Positions 36,185-44,908 of a stretch of 64,000 bases of DNA are shown here, in pieces (the first letter of the stretch is position 1; the number at the start of each line of letters is the position of its first letter). A program made the position numbers and the translations under genes. The notes below the pieces were generated by a model. It worked only from the letters and a program-made list of their open reading frames with translations, was not told where the DNA came from and made no database searches. The DNA is from JAWKOK01 sp963765875 (lineage in GTDB: Bacteria; Chloroflexota; Anaerolineae; Caldilineales; Caldilineaceae): contig CAVXYK010000008.1 in assembly GCA_963765875.1 (NCBI GenBank), positions 186,001-250,000 of the forward strand, in the 5' to 3' direction.

Positions 36185-36760
36185 TCACTCGCCTACGTCA
36201 GGCCTGTCTGTTGAGGAAGTTTCTGGAGCCGAGTCGTTAGTGACGAGAGGATCAGCAGCTGCACCGTCGTCGTTCAACTCGGAGACAGCCTGCGCAGTGA
36301 CCCGTCGTTCGCCGGGGAAGGTGAGTACCTCAAGCGCTTCTTGAATCGGGTACCAGGCGGCATCATCCACTTCATGGCTGGCATCGCTGATGACGCCGTC
36401 AACAACCTCAAGCAGCCAGAAGTCCACCTGCTTGTGAACAAGCTCCGGCACTTCTTTTCGGTAGGTGTCCCAGTACCAAAAATCGATCATCTGCAGAAAC
36501 TTGACCGGCCTGGTCTGCAAACCGACCTCTTCCTCCACCTCGCGAAGGGCGGTCTGGATCGAAGTCTCACCTGTCTCGCAGGATCCTTTGGGCAGTTGCC
36601 ATCGTTGGCCGCCTCGAGTGGCGATGAGCGCAACTTCGACGACACCGGACGACGAACACCGAAATGCGACACCACCGGACGAGGAGTCAAGCCGTGAGCG
36701 ACGCCAGGTGCGTTTGATCTCGTCCGTTATGGGCGGGAGTGACTCCCGGTCGTTGTTCAC
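36185..36760 (-). CDS. Nudix hydrolase
   Basis: The 191-residue protein contains a complete Nudix box at about residues 59-81, GSCETGETSIQTAL followed by REVEEEVGL, which fits Gx5Ex7REVxEExG. The core fold starts at SSGGVAFRCSSSGVVEVALI and GQRWQLPKG. It should hydrolyse a nucleoside diphosphate linked to another group; the exact substrate cannot be read. A C-terminal Asp/Ser/Thr-rich tail of about 30 residues follows the domain. Its stop is directly next to the end of the lipocalin-like gene on the other strand, so the two are convergent. Confidence 0.88.
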   Translation of the reverse strand: MNNDRESLPPITDEIKRTWRRSRLDSSSGGVAFRCSSSGVVEVALIATRGGQRWQLPKGSCETGETSIQTALREVEEEVGLQTRPVKFLQMIDFWYWDTYRKEVPELVHKQVDFWLLEVVDGVISDASHEVDDAAWYPIQEALEVLTFPGERRVTAQAVSELNDDGAAADPLVTNDSAPETSSTDRPDVGE

Positions 36761-36877
36761 GGCGCTGGTACCCTTTCCGAATTCCCAAACCTGATTTCTT
36801 TATGTAACTCTGTGCTGGAGACACCCATTCCTACATCAGGGTCAACCGTACAAAGACTTGCCTTCATCCGAAGACCG

Positions 36878-37858
36878 CTATAGCCATCGCCGTCGTCGAA
36901 AAAACCAGAGCATGGTGACTGTGATGGTGATAAAGCCGAGCCAGACCATCGGGTACCCCCATACGCTATGCAGTTCGGGCATAAACTCAAAATTCATGCC
37001 GTAGACGCCGGCAAGGAAGGTCAACGGAATAAAGATGGCAGCGAAGACCGTCAGGACTTTCATGACCTCGTTCATACGATTGTTGACCAGCGCCAGATGG
37101 GTCTCGATGGTACTGGTCGCTAGATCTCGCATGCTGTCGGCCAGCGCTGCCAGCCGCACCAGGTGATCATGGACATCCCGAAAGTAAATGCGGTGCGCCG
37201 CAGGGATCGACGCATAGTCTTGGCGCATCAGGCGATCCAGCACCTCCCGCTGGGGAACCAGCACGCGTCGCAGGCGCAAGGCACTACTCTTGGCCGTCAG
37301 CAGATCGTTGAGGATTGCGCTGCTGTTTGCGCCGGCGTTGTCAAAAATCTGATCGCCTAACACATCCAGCCGTTCCTCGAATCGGCTGAAAAGGTCGACG
37401 CTGGCGTCGAGCTGAAGGTCGATGAGTTGGTAGAGCAAATAGGACGGACCACGCGCTAACCCGTTTTTCTCGTGCTTGTCGGGTTGCTGCATGTGGTCAA
37501 AGACAAGGTTCTGGCTCTCGTGGATCGTCACGAGGAAGTTGCGGCCCAAGAACACATCAACCTCATCCGTGTGAATGTCCATGCGTTCATCGCCCGGACT
37601 AATCGCATGGAACACAATATACATGGAATCGCCATAGTCGTCTATCTTGGGGCCATGCACATCGTGGACCGTATCCTCAATGGCCAGCTGATGAAAATCA
37701 AACAGCTTGTGCAGAATCCTATCGAATTCATCAGGTGTTGGATCCTGCATATCGACCCAGAGCATACCCCGGCTGTCGCTGACCGCCTCAGCAAGCTGCT
37801 CGTCAGTCAAGTCTGTCAAAATGGCCCCTGAACGGTGCCGAAAAGTTGTGCGAATCAT
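36878..37858 (-). CDS. corA: CorA-type metal cation transporter
   Basis: CorA-family proteins are pentameric magnesium (or cobalt/zinc) channels. The 326-residue product has the long cytoplasmic helical N-domain (DFHQLAIEDTVHDVHGPKID, then IYFRDVHDHLVRLAALADSM) and two C-terminal membrane helices. The filter motif GMN is present as GVYGMNFEFMPEL, followed by the second helix and a RRRRWL end. The length is normal and the frame intact. It stands between the Nudix gene and the sugar dehydrogenase on the same strand with 69 bp to the latter. Confidence 0.93.
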   Translation of the reverse strand: MIRTTFRHRSGAILTDLTDEQLAEAVSDSRGMLWVDMQDPTPDEFDRILHKLFDFHQLAIEDTVHDVHGPKIDDYGDSMYIVFHAISPGDERMDIHTDEVDVFLGRNFLVTIHESQNLVFDHMQQPDKHEKNGLARGPSYLLYQLIDLQLDASVDLFSRFEERLDVLGDQIFDNAGANSSAILNDLLTAKSSALRLRRVLVPQREVLDRLMRQDYASIPAAHRIYFRDVHDHLVRLAALADSMRDLATSTIETHLALVNNRMNEVMKVLTVFAAIFIPLTFLAGVYGMNFEFMPELHSVWGYPMVWLGFITITVTMLWFFRRRRWL

Positions 37859-37926
37859 TTCAAGAGGTTCCAGTTCGTTATGTTTCTGCGGTCGGTTCCA
37901 AGTACGCTTCCAAAATGGAGAGAAAG

Positions 37927-39297
37927 CTATTCATTCACCATGGTCGGTAAGTACAGCTGCGTCGGACGCGCATGAAGTGATGCCAGATCCACAATCTCGT
38001 AGATCGCGCCCGTGATGTCAATCGCATAGAGTTCGCCGTCTTGATCTTCAGCGAAACTCACAATCGCAGAGGTCAAGCCACTATCCAAAAACAGTTGGCT
38101 TTGCCAGACGCTTCCATCCAGCCATGCTCCCCAAATCTTCCCTACTTTATAGTCGGCAAAGAGATAGATGCCGGTAAGTTCCGGGTATTTGCTCCCGCGA
38201 TAGACATAGCCCCCCGTAATGGAATCGCCCATTGAGTGATCATACTCGAGAATCGGCAACACATACCCATCGAAGGAACAGGAGGACGCACCGTAGCACT
38301 CTGTCCCCTCCAGAACATCCCAGCCGTAGTTCTCACCACCAATACTTGAAGCCGCCTGGAAGTTCACCTCTTCGTTCCTACTCTGGCCTACATCCGCAAC
38401 GAAGAGATCGCCCGTCTGCCGGTCAAACGAGTAGCGCCATGGGTTGCGCAGGCCCAAGGCCCAGATTTCATCACGATACACCGGCGAGTCTGCCGACAGC
38501 CTATGTCCATCCACAGGGGACGGCGAGACAAAAGGATTGGTGTCAGGAATACGATACTGCCCGCTTGCCCCAACCTCAACGCGCAACATCTTGCCCAGCA
38601 ATGAGGCTCCATTCTGCGCCAGATTGTGTGGATCGCCGCCATCACCGCCGTCGCCCAGCCCAATGTAGAGATAGCCATCCGCACCAAAGGTAATCTGCCC
38701 AGCATTGTGGTTGTTGTAGGGCTGATTGACCATCAGAATCCGTTCTTCTGACAGAAGCACAGCCTGATTGGCATCATCGCCCACGCTGAAGCGCGCCACC
38801 ACCGAGTCACAGCCGCCATTGGGCTCGCCATCAACAGTTGGGGGAATGAGATCGCCCAACTTCGCCGTGTCGTAGCTGTAATAGACGTAGAAGACGCGAC
38901 TGGTCGAGTAATCGGCGGGAAAGGCCATGCTCAGCAGACCGCACTCGCCATAGGTGGCCACACGATCCCGAATGTCCAGAAAAGGCTCGTCTAAGAGCCG
39001 GCCATCCTGAACGATACGGATGCGGCCACCTCGTTCGACGACAAAGAGTCGCTCATCGGATGATGCCCCGTCACCACCGTCAGGAGCAAACGTCATGAAG
39101 ATGGGTCCTTCAAGATCCTGCAGGAAGGGAGAGAGCCGCAGTCTTGGCGGATCTTCGCCAACGGATTCTGAGCCGTCGGAGGCCATTGCACTGCCGAGCT
39201 GCATCACCAAGATCAGCGAAAGCACAAAGATCCAGGCAGCGCCTGCCCATCGCCGGTCAATTCGACAGAGGTGTCCTTTCTCAGTCTGGTCCAACAT
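37927..39297 (-). CDS. PQQ-type glucose/sorbosone dehydrogenase, secreted
   Basis: The 456-residue protein has a signal peptide (AGAAWIFVLSLILVMQLGSAMA, shortened here) near residues 18-38 and then a six-bladed propeller of the soluble aldose sugar dehydrogenase family. Typical elements are FVVERGGRIRIVQDG, GLLSMAFPADYSTSRVFYVY, then NHNAGQITFGADGYLYIGLG with the HNxGxxxFGxDGxLY motif, GLRNPWRYSFDRQTGDLFVA, and EEVNFQAASSIGGENYGW. These bind PQQ and calcium. The enzyme should oxidise a sugar outside the membrane. Downstream the end (HARPTQLYLPTMVNE) is a variable tail. Family is firm, substrate open. Confidence 0.88.
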   Translation of the reverse strand: MLDQTEKGHLCRIDRRWAGAAWIFVLSLILVMQLGSAMASDGSESVGEDPPRLRLSPFLQDLEGPIFMTFAPDGGDGASSDERLFVVERGGRIRIVQDGRLLDEPFLDIRDRVATYGECGLLSMAFPADYSTSRVFYVYYSYDTAKLGDLIPPTVDGEPNGGCDSVVARFSVGDDANQAVLLSEERILMVNQPYNNHNAGQITFGADGYLYIGLGDGGDGGDPHNLAQNGASLLGKMLRVEVGASGQYRIPDTNPFVSPSPVDGHRLSADSPVYRDEIWALGLRNPWRYSFDRQTGDLFVADVGQSRNEEVNFQAASSIGGENYGWDVLEGTECYGASSCSFDGYVLPILEYDHSMGDSITGGYVYRGSKYPELTGIYLFADYKVGKIWGAWLDGSVWQSQLFLDSGLTSAIVSFAEDQDGELYAIDITGAIYEIVDLASLHARPTQLYLPTMVNE

Positions 39298-39575
39298 GAT
39301 TTTCTCCTGCTTCCCACTGGTCCATAGCAGCTACTGTCGCGTATGATACCACAGCCACATTCTGGAACACCATGTCGGCCGGCAGGCATCTAGTGGCGTA
39401 CCGATATCGGTCTTTCAGACAGGAAGCCAGGCATATGGCATCGGCCTGAGCCAGTGCCATATTGGCGCCCACCTGTATTGGGGCCGGGTTTGACACGGTA
39501 TTCCGGCTGCGGTACAGTTTGAAGGTTGACGAAAACACTCCGTACGATTGACCAAAGGTGAACGAAGGTATCCCA

Positions 39576-40778
39576 ATGTCAGGCCAGAATAATAACGCAA
39601 TCAATCCTACGCTCATCTATACCCATAGCGGCTTGACGGGCCTGGTCAAAGACCTCAGCCGACACTCACTCATTGCCGTCGACACTGAAAGTGACAGCCT
39701 CTACAGCTATTATCCAAAGGTCTGTCTGATTCAGCTGACTGTCTTCGCCGATCCGAAGAACCCCACCCCCGACCGCGTCGTCGACTATCTGGTTGATCCC
39801 GTTCGTCTCGATTCTATTGAACCCCTGGGGTCCTTGCTTGCTGATCCGCAGATCCAGATCGTGATGCATGCGGCAGAGAACGACATTCTCACCATGCAGC
39901 GCGATTTTCAGTTCCAGTTCACCAACATCTTCGATACGCAGTTGGCGGCGCGCATTCTCGGCTGGAAGGGAATTGGGCTGGCCGCGATTTTGGAGCGCGA
40001 GTTTGGCGTCCACAGCAACAAGCGCATGCAACGCACCAACTGGGGCACGCGCCCGCTAACGCCGCAACAGATCTCCTACGCTCAGATGGACACCCACTAT
40101 CTGCCCAAGCTGCGGGCCATTCAAATGGCGGAATTGATGGAAAAGAGCCGCATCGAGGAAGCTGCCGAGGCCTTTCAGCTATTGGCCGAACTAGACTTCG
40201 CCGAGCGTCCGGTCAATGAACGGTCGGTCTGGCAGATGAAGATCGTACGCAAGGTGCCGCGTGGGGACCTCGGTGTATTGGAATCGCTCTGGCAATGGCG
40301 CGAGGCGGAGGCACAGCGCCGCAACTGCCCCCCCTTCCGCGTCGCCAATGACGCCGTGCTGGGCCGCCTGGCCTCGGTACGCCCGACCGACAGAGAGGGG
40401 CTGCTGGCCATCAACGGCCTCAGCGCCAACCAGGTCAAGCGCTATGGCGATCAACTGCTCGCCACCATCGACGAAGGATCGAAGCGACCGATCCCCAAGA
40501 TGCCCGAGTCCACTCATCGACGCCAGCCCCAATTGCAGGGCATCGCCCAAGCCCGCTACGAGGCATTGCGCCGCTGGCGTTCGCACACGGCCAAGGACCG
40601 GGGCGTCAACGACGACATCGTCTTCAGCAACAGCGTCCTCATGACGATAGCTCAAAACACGCCCCAATCCATCGAGGAGTTGGAATGCATTCCCGGCATC
40701 GGGCCCTGGAAGGCCAAGACCTACGCCCCACATATCCTGCCGCTGATGAACGGGCGTATCGACTCCGGTCGCACGTAG
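39576..40778 (+). CDS. rnd: Ribonuclease D
   Basis: RNase D is a 3'-5' exonuclease that trims tRNA precursors. The ATG at 39576 (MSGQNNNAINP) has GAAGG seven bases upstream and is preferred to the GTG at 39558. DEDD catalytic motifs are visible: AVDTESDSLYSYYPKVCLIQ (Exo I), HAAENDILTMQRDFQF (Exo II), and YAQMDTHYLPKL (Exo III, with tyrosine). A HRDC domain (QWREAEAQRRNCPPFRVAND onward) follows and a second HRDC-like part with ELECIPGIGPWKAKTY closes the 400-residue protein. The frame is intact. Confidence 0.93.
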   Translation: MSGQNNNAINPTLIYTHSGLTGLVKDLSRHSLIAVDTESDSLYSYYPKVCLIQLTVFADPKNPTPDRVVDYLVDPVRLDSIEPLGSLLADPQIQIVMHAAENDILTMQRDFQFQFTNIFDTQLAARILGWKGIGLAAILEREFGVHSNKRMQRTNWGTRPLTPQQISYAQMDTHYLPKLRAIQMAELMEKSRIEEAAEAFQLLAELDFAERPVNERSVWQMKIVRKVPRGDLGVLESLWQWREAEAQRRNCPPFRVANDAVLGRLASVRPTDREGLLAINGLSANQVKRYGDQLLATIDEGSKRPIPKMPESTHRRQPQLQGIAQARYEALRRWRSHTAKDRGVNDDIVFSNSVLMTIAQNTPQSIEELECIPGIGPWKAKTYAPHILPLMNGRIDSGRT

Positions 40779-40851
40779 AACCTCGACTGAACAAAGCGCA
40801 ACCAGAAAAACGGTGGCCTGCGAAACTTCCCCTCCTGCAACAAAGGTTCCG

Positions 40852-40950
40852 GACACGAATTCACACAAATTTTTCCCTCTGGAAAGACAACTCAATTCGT
40901 GAAAATTCGTGTGAATTCGTGTCAAGAAAAGACTTCCTGCAGCAGACTCA
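40852..40950. repeat. Palindromic spacer element A (ACGAATTC word)
   Basis: Arms 40852-40873 and 40902-40923 (GACACGAATTCACACGAATT type) match at 21 of 22 positions. They are followed by a core GCAGCAGACTCA at 40939-40950. The same core occurs at 58049-58060 and, with one change, at 61213-61224, each next to a different palindrome. Confidence 0.8.
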
Positions 40951-41031
40951 CGAAGATCTACAAAACCACAGAAGTAAGCCACCTTCGTGGATTGCTTTTC
41001 CCTTTCATCGATCTAAGGAGCACCACCCTTC

Positions 41032-41938
41032 ATGAACGCTATCCCGTTTGACAAGCCCGGCCGTTTCTGGAAAGGCAACATCCATACCCATTCGACCCTG
41101 TCCGATGGCGCGCTTGACGCCACAACAGGTCATCGAACGCTATCAAGAAGCCGGCTACGACTTCATCGCGCTCACCGACCATTTCTTGCCCAACTACGGC
41201 TTTCCCGTGGCAGATACCCGTCCGTTCCGAACCGACGATTTCACGACGATCTTGGGAGCGGAGCTGCATGCGGGGACACTAGAAAATGGGGAGATGTGGC
41301 ATATTCTGGCCGCCGGGCTGCCGCTTGACTTTGCCCGGCCGGCCGACGACGAATCGGGTCCTGGCATCGCACGCCGGGCCGTTGAAGCCGGCGCGTTTGT
41401 GGCCATTGCCCATCCAAACTGGTATACGCTTGCCGAGGCTGACGCCCATGCACTCGGCGATGTACACGCAGTCGAAATCTTTAATGGCGTAGCAGTGGAT
41501 GCCAACGACAAGCATGATAGCTGGCACCTGATGGACATTCTATCTGACCAAGGGCAACGCTATCATGCGTACGCGGCCGACGATGCCCATTTCGGGGAAC
41601 AGTTCGACGATTTCCGGCGTGGTTGGATCCACGTGAAGAGCGAGACGCTTGAACCTGAGGCGCTGGTTGCCGCGCTGAAAGCAGGCCATTTCTACTCAAG
41701 TACCGGGCCGCAGATCCATGATGTCCAATTCGGTTCGGGCGGGACGCTGACCATCCGTTGCTCACCGGCCGACCGCATCTTCCTGACCGGCAAGGGCAGC
41801 AAGTCGCAGCGCGTCTGGGGCAACGGTATCAGTGAGGCAGCGTTCGACCTCTCCACGTACGATAGCCCATGGTGCCGGATCACGGTACGCGACAGAGCCG
41901 GCGGTCGGGCATGGACGAATCCGATCTGGCTGGAGTGA
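41032..41938 (+). CDS. PHP-domain phosphoesterase-like protein, frame broken once
   Basis: PHP proteins are metal-dependent phosphoesterases. The start MNAIPFDKPGRFWKGNIHTH contains the first metal motif HTHSTLSDG. After DGAL the frame changes near 41,115 and continues TPQQVIERYQEAGYDFIALT with DH (second motif), then LGAELHAG, FVAIAHPNWY, the ESEIFNG-like VEIFNGVAVD, and AADDAHFGE. The order and spacing are normal for about 300 residues. A C-terminal beta-rich region (GGTLTIRCSPADRIFLTGKG) follows the domain. The natural substrate is unknown. A palindromic element lies directly upstream. Confidence 0.82.
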
Positions 41939-41993
41939 GACGGTTCCAACACCCTCTCGGAGTGGCACAAAATGAGACGCGGACGACACTCAT

Positions 41994-42131
41994 TTCGCTG
42001 CGATAGGAATAGTTCTTCAGACGGATGCGGTCACGGGCTTGGTCGAGGAGCTTCCTGGATTTGGGGGCGCCATCGCGGGGGTTCGATTGCGGTAAAAGGC
42101 TCTTCCTTTCTGCTTCAGCGGTCGGATTATC
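41994..42131 (-). pseudogene. Tyrosine recombinase (integron-integrase type) N-terminal remnant
   Basis: On the minus strand one frame reads about 46 residues ending RKLLDQARDRIRLKNYSYRS-E. This strongly resembles the N-terminal core-binding helix of integron-type and Xer-type integrases (LLDQ-R--IRLK-YS-RTE). The match ends abruptly at 41994, where the KSYVxWIKRYI block should follow, and no start codon is evident. No catalytic domain is present in the 268-bp spacer, so this is a scrap of a former integrase. It marks a likely recombination point between the PHP gene and the HXXEE gene. Confidence 0.6.
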
Positions 42132-42206
42132 TTCTCACTTGTCGGGTAATGAGAGGCAGCTACAAAATTCTTTGATATTTGGACGCTTATTCTGACCCGA
42201 TGCCGA

Positions 42207-42818
42207 TCAGGCGGCAGCAATTTCTCGGAGATGTTTTTTATATACCACGAATCCAATAACGGGGAGCACCAGGTTGACGCCAAGTCCGATAGCAAAATGA
42301 GGATTTAGGAAAATATCCGGGAGAACACCCTGATTCACCAGATAGAACACCGACCATACCCCCACAGGGATATTCAAGAGCAGGCTGACAATTAAGCCAG
42401 GATTGTAGAGTCTGCGGGTTTTGACTCCCAGGGCAATATGCGCGACACCCGCAAAAAACGAAAAATAGGGAAGCCAAAGACCATATCCATAGTTTTGGAT
42501 GGAAAGCAAGCCAAAAACCGGTAAGATGATCCAGACCAGGATGATGTTGAGATAGAAGATAAAACTCTCGTCGAGCGGTTTGTCTGGCGTCTCGAATTTC
42601 ATGATCTCCATATTGAAGAATTTTCCGAACCCACCAGGAAAAACATATTCTTCAGTTTCGTGCAGCATGTAGAGGGGTGTTTGCAAAAGCAATAAGAAAA
42701 GGACGAAGTCTGTATCTCTGACGAAAGCAAAGAGAAAGACGAAAAGGAAGATAGAGATAAGAAAACCCGCTTTTGCCCGATCTCGTTTGAGCCAGGTGAA
42801 GTATGCCCTGAGAGTCAT
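42207..42818 (-). CDS. HXXEE-domain membrane protein
   Basis: The 203-residue protein has about six membrane helices. After the second it contains LHETEEYVFPGGF, the HxxEE motif that defines the family. This fold resembles metal-dependent membrane enzymes but no reaction is known. It lies 18 bp after the TetR-family gene on the same strand, so it is probably its co-transcribed target. An N-terminal basic cytoplasmic stretch (TWLKRDRAKAG) fits the positive-inside rule. Confidence 0.8.
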   Translation of the reverse strand: MTLRAYFTWLKRDRAKAGFLISIFLFVFLFAFVRDTDFVLFLLLLQTPLYMLHETEEYVFPGGFGKFFNMEIMKFETPDKPLDESFIFYLNIILVWIILPVFGLLSIQNYGYGLWLPYFSFFAGVAHIALGVKTRRLYNPGLIVSLLLNIPVGVWSVFYLVNQGVLPDIFLNPHFAIGLGVNLVLPVIGFVVYKKHLREIAAA

Positions 42819-42836
42819 TTTGCTTTCCTCTTTTGG

Positions 42837-43439
42837 TTAGTGATTTTTTAGCACTGCCAAGACGATACGCACAAATTCAGCGGTCATATTGTCGACGGGT
42901 ATTTCAGCTGGCAACAGATCCCTGACAGGGTGCATGCCGATGGCGTAGCCAAAGATCATGCTCATAAATGCCTGCGCCGTGACCTGCGGATCGGCTACCT
43001 GCACTTCGCCATCGTTGTGCTGTTTTTCGAAATAACGAACCAGTAATTCGATCATGCCGCTCGGGTTTTGAGCCAGAGCAGATTTCATCTCGGGGAAATG
43101 CACCGATTCAAACATCAACATGCGGATGGCATCTTGCTGGTCGATGAAAAAACGCAGGGCATGCTCGCTAATCAGCGTCAGATCGGCTTCGAGATCGCCG
43201 CTGAGTTGGGCTTCGAGTATCTCAAAATTGACACCGCCACCGATCTGCTGAGTAACACTTGTGAAGAGTGTCTGCTTATCGCCAAAATGACGAAACAGAG
43301 TCACTTCGGCAACGCCGGCTTTCGCCGCAATTGCCTGTGTAGTGGTGCGGGCATAGCCGAGGGTTTGAAAGGACTCTGCCGCCGCCTCAAGGATGCGCTG
43401 GCGAGCTTTCCTTTTTGGCGTGGGATTTGTATTTTGCAT
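42837..43439 (-). CDS. TetR/AcrR-family transcriptional regulator
   Basis: The N-terminal helix-turn-helix is RQRILEAAAESFQTLGYART with TTQAIAAKAGVAEVTLFRHF, a standard TetR signature. The C-terminal ligand domain is typical in length. The ATG at 43439 (MQNTNPTPKRK) is preferred to 43457 because a GGTGAT site precedes it and the promoter leaves almost no leader for the earlier one. An inverted repeat sits between the -10 box and the start, so it should repress itself and the HXXEE gene behind it. The ligand is not predictable. Confidence 0.92.
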   Translation of the reverse strand: MQNTNPTPKRKARQRILEAAAESFQTLGYARTTTQAIAAKAGVAEVTLFRHFGDKQTLFTSVTQQIGGGVNFEILEAQLSGDLEADLTLISEHALRFFIDQQDAIRMLMFESVHFPEMKSALAQNPSGMIELLVRYFEKQHNDGEVQVADPQVTAQAFMSMIFGYAIGMHPVRDLLPAEIPVDNMTAEFVRIVLAVLKNH

Positions 43440-43457
43440 AGAATCACCAAAATGCAA

Positions 43458-43497
43458 GTAAGCACTTACATATTATCTGTTCTGCAAGATCTGTCAA
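43458..43497 (-). promoter_or_regulatory. TetR-gene promoter with adjoining operator
   Basis: On the minus strand TTGACA (43497-43492), a 16-bp spacer and TAATAT (43475-43470) are followed at once by the inverted repeat GTAAG-CA-CTTAC (43458-43469). The position suits autorepression. Confidence 0.75.
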
Positions 43498-43751
43498 GTA
43501 TGAGCGTAAAACTGCACAACAAAGTCGAATAGCTCACTTCTATGTAGGGCAAAGTCGTCACCAAACAATGGCTTGACTGCCACCCACCGCCGCTCCCCAA
43601 CTCGTCCACTCTGTCCTCATTTCTTATGGAGCGGGGGAGAGGGATTACAGCTATGCAAGTGCTGCCTTACCCGGTCACTCTGCCGAGGCAAATACGTACT
43701 AGACACTTTCTGTTTGGAGCATATTCAGTTGGCATAACTAGGAGGTCAAAC

Positions 43752-44159
43752 ATGAATTGGACACTTGAGGTGATCGTTGTTCCCGTATCGAACATAGAGC
43801 GGGCAAAGGACTTTTATGCAAATCAGCTTGGCTTCACTGTAGACCACGATACGCGGGTCAATGAGGCGGTGAGAGTTGTTCAATTGACTCCACCCGGTTC
43901 TGGTTGTTCAATCGTAATCGGGACAGGAATTGCGTATATGCCTCCCGGTTCGCTCAAAGGATTGCAACTTGTTGTCAAAGATATTGAGACGGCACGGGAG
44001 CAACTGGTACAAAATGGTGTGAAGGTGAGCGAGATCACGATAATGGGCGATCAACCAGAAAATTTTGAGGGAGAGGCTCTGGACAACATTGGTTTTGTCT
44101 TTTTTGATGATCCTGATGGCAACAGCTGGGCCGTGCAACAAATCTCTACCCGCGCATAA
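43752..44159 (+). CDS. VOC-superfamily (glyoxalase/bleomycin-resistance fold) protein
   Basis: The frame opens at 43626, but AGGAGG lies eight bases before the ATG at 43752, and the product then starts MNWTLEVIVVPVSNIERAKD, the usual VOC beginning. FYANQLGFTVDHDTR and FFDDPDGNSWAVQQI are the two halves of the paired beta-alpha-beta-beta-beta fold. At 135 residues it is of standard single-domain length. Metal and substrate are unknown. It is divergent from the TetR gene, separated by about 310 bp without another clear gene. Confidence 0.88.
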   Translation: MNWTLEVIVVPVSNIERAKDFYANQLGFTVDHDTRVNEAVRVVQLTPPGSGCSIVIGTGIAYMPPGSLKGLQLVVKDIETAREQLVQNGVKVSEITIMGDQPENFEGEALDNIGFVFFDDPDGNSWAVQQISTRA

Positions 44160-44358
44160 TCTTTTGATGAAGAACCTTCTATGCTATGCGCCACGGTCAA
44201 GAAGATACTGCACAGCTGAGCCATATGCTTGGGCAGAAAGCAGTCTAGCCAGAGCTAAATTACCCATTGAAGCAGCAAAGCTGAAGTCGGCGGGCTTATT
44301 GGCGATTGGGCCGAAATCATGAGTCATCTTACTCAACGAGTCTCAGGACATTTCACTT

Positions 44359-44520
44359 ATGACACAATCCAATGAGCACATACGTATGGCGCACTGCGAG
44401 TGCGGACAGGTATCTTTTGGCCTTGATGGCGCACCCATCCTCACAGCCGCCTGCTACTGCAACAGTTGCCAGCAGGCGGGCGCCCATTTAGAGGCATTGC
44501 ACAGCAAGGCACCTTCGTGA
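44359..44520 (+). pseudogene. GFA/CENP-V-family zinc protein, N-terminal fragment
   Basis: A 53-codon frame reads MAHCECGQVSFGLDGAPILT followed by AACYCNSCQQAGAH. This is the start of a glutathione-dependent formaldehyde-activating-enzyme (GFA) domain with its CxC and CxxC zinc ligands. After QQAGAH homology ends and a stop follows within 15 codons. About two thirds of the domain is missing. The break coincides with the broken end of the opposing gene at 44454-44717. Confidence 0.7.
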
Positions 44521-44717
44521 AATAGCAGTGCACAGTAGTCTTTGAATCCATGGATTAAGACGATGTTGCTGTTCTCAAATGTGTAACAAGGTTTACCCCA
44601 CTTCAATTCTTCGGTCAGCCCACACTCAAGAACGATTGTTCTCAATTTCTGATATTCTTCTTGCCATTTTCCGGCTTTATCGAAAAAGAAATCAACTTTG
44701 GGATTCATGCGACTCAT
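44454..44717 (-). pseudogene. YdeI/DUF1801-like protein, N-terminal fragment
   Basis: The start MSRMNPKVDFFFDKAGKWQE and LRTIVLECGLTEELKWGKPC, then IHGFKDYCALLFHEGALL, is typical of the YdeI/DUF1801 family. A normal member goes on for about 100 more residues. Here, after GALL, the frame runs into antisense GFA-fragment sequence (CNASKWAPACWQLLQ) and stops. The two fragments are therefore joined head-on near 44,490-44,500, which points to a deletion or a misassembly. Confidence 0.65.
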
Positions 44718-44908
44718 GGATTGATCCTCTGTATTATTCTGTCATTTTGCGTGAAGAAGTGCGCCCTGCTCTGCCCTTCGGGATTGGGCGACACGGCCTT
44801 TCGGCGTGCGGCCAGTTTTCCGTTCAGCCGGCGCGTTGCCCGCCGTGCCCTGTCAATTGACACGCCTACAGCCTTCTCCTCATTTCGCCGTTTCAGGCTA
44901 CCACGATT

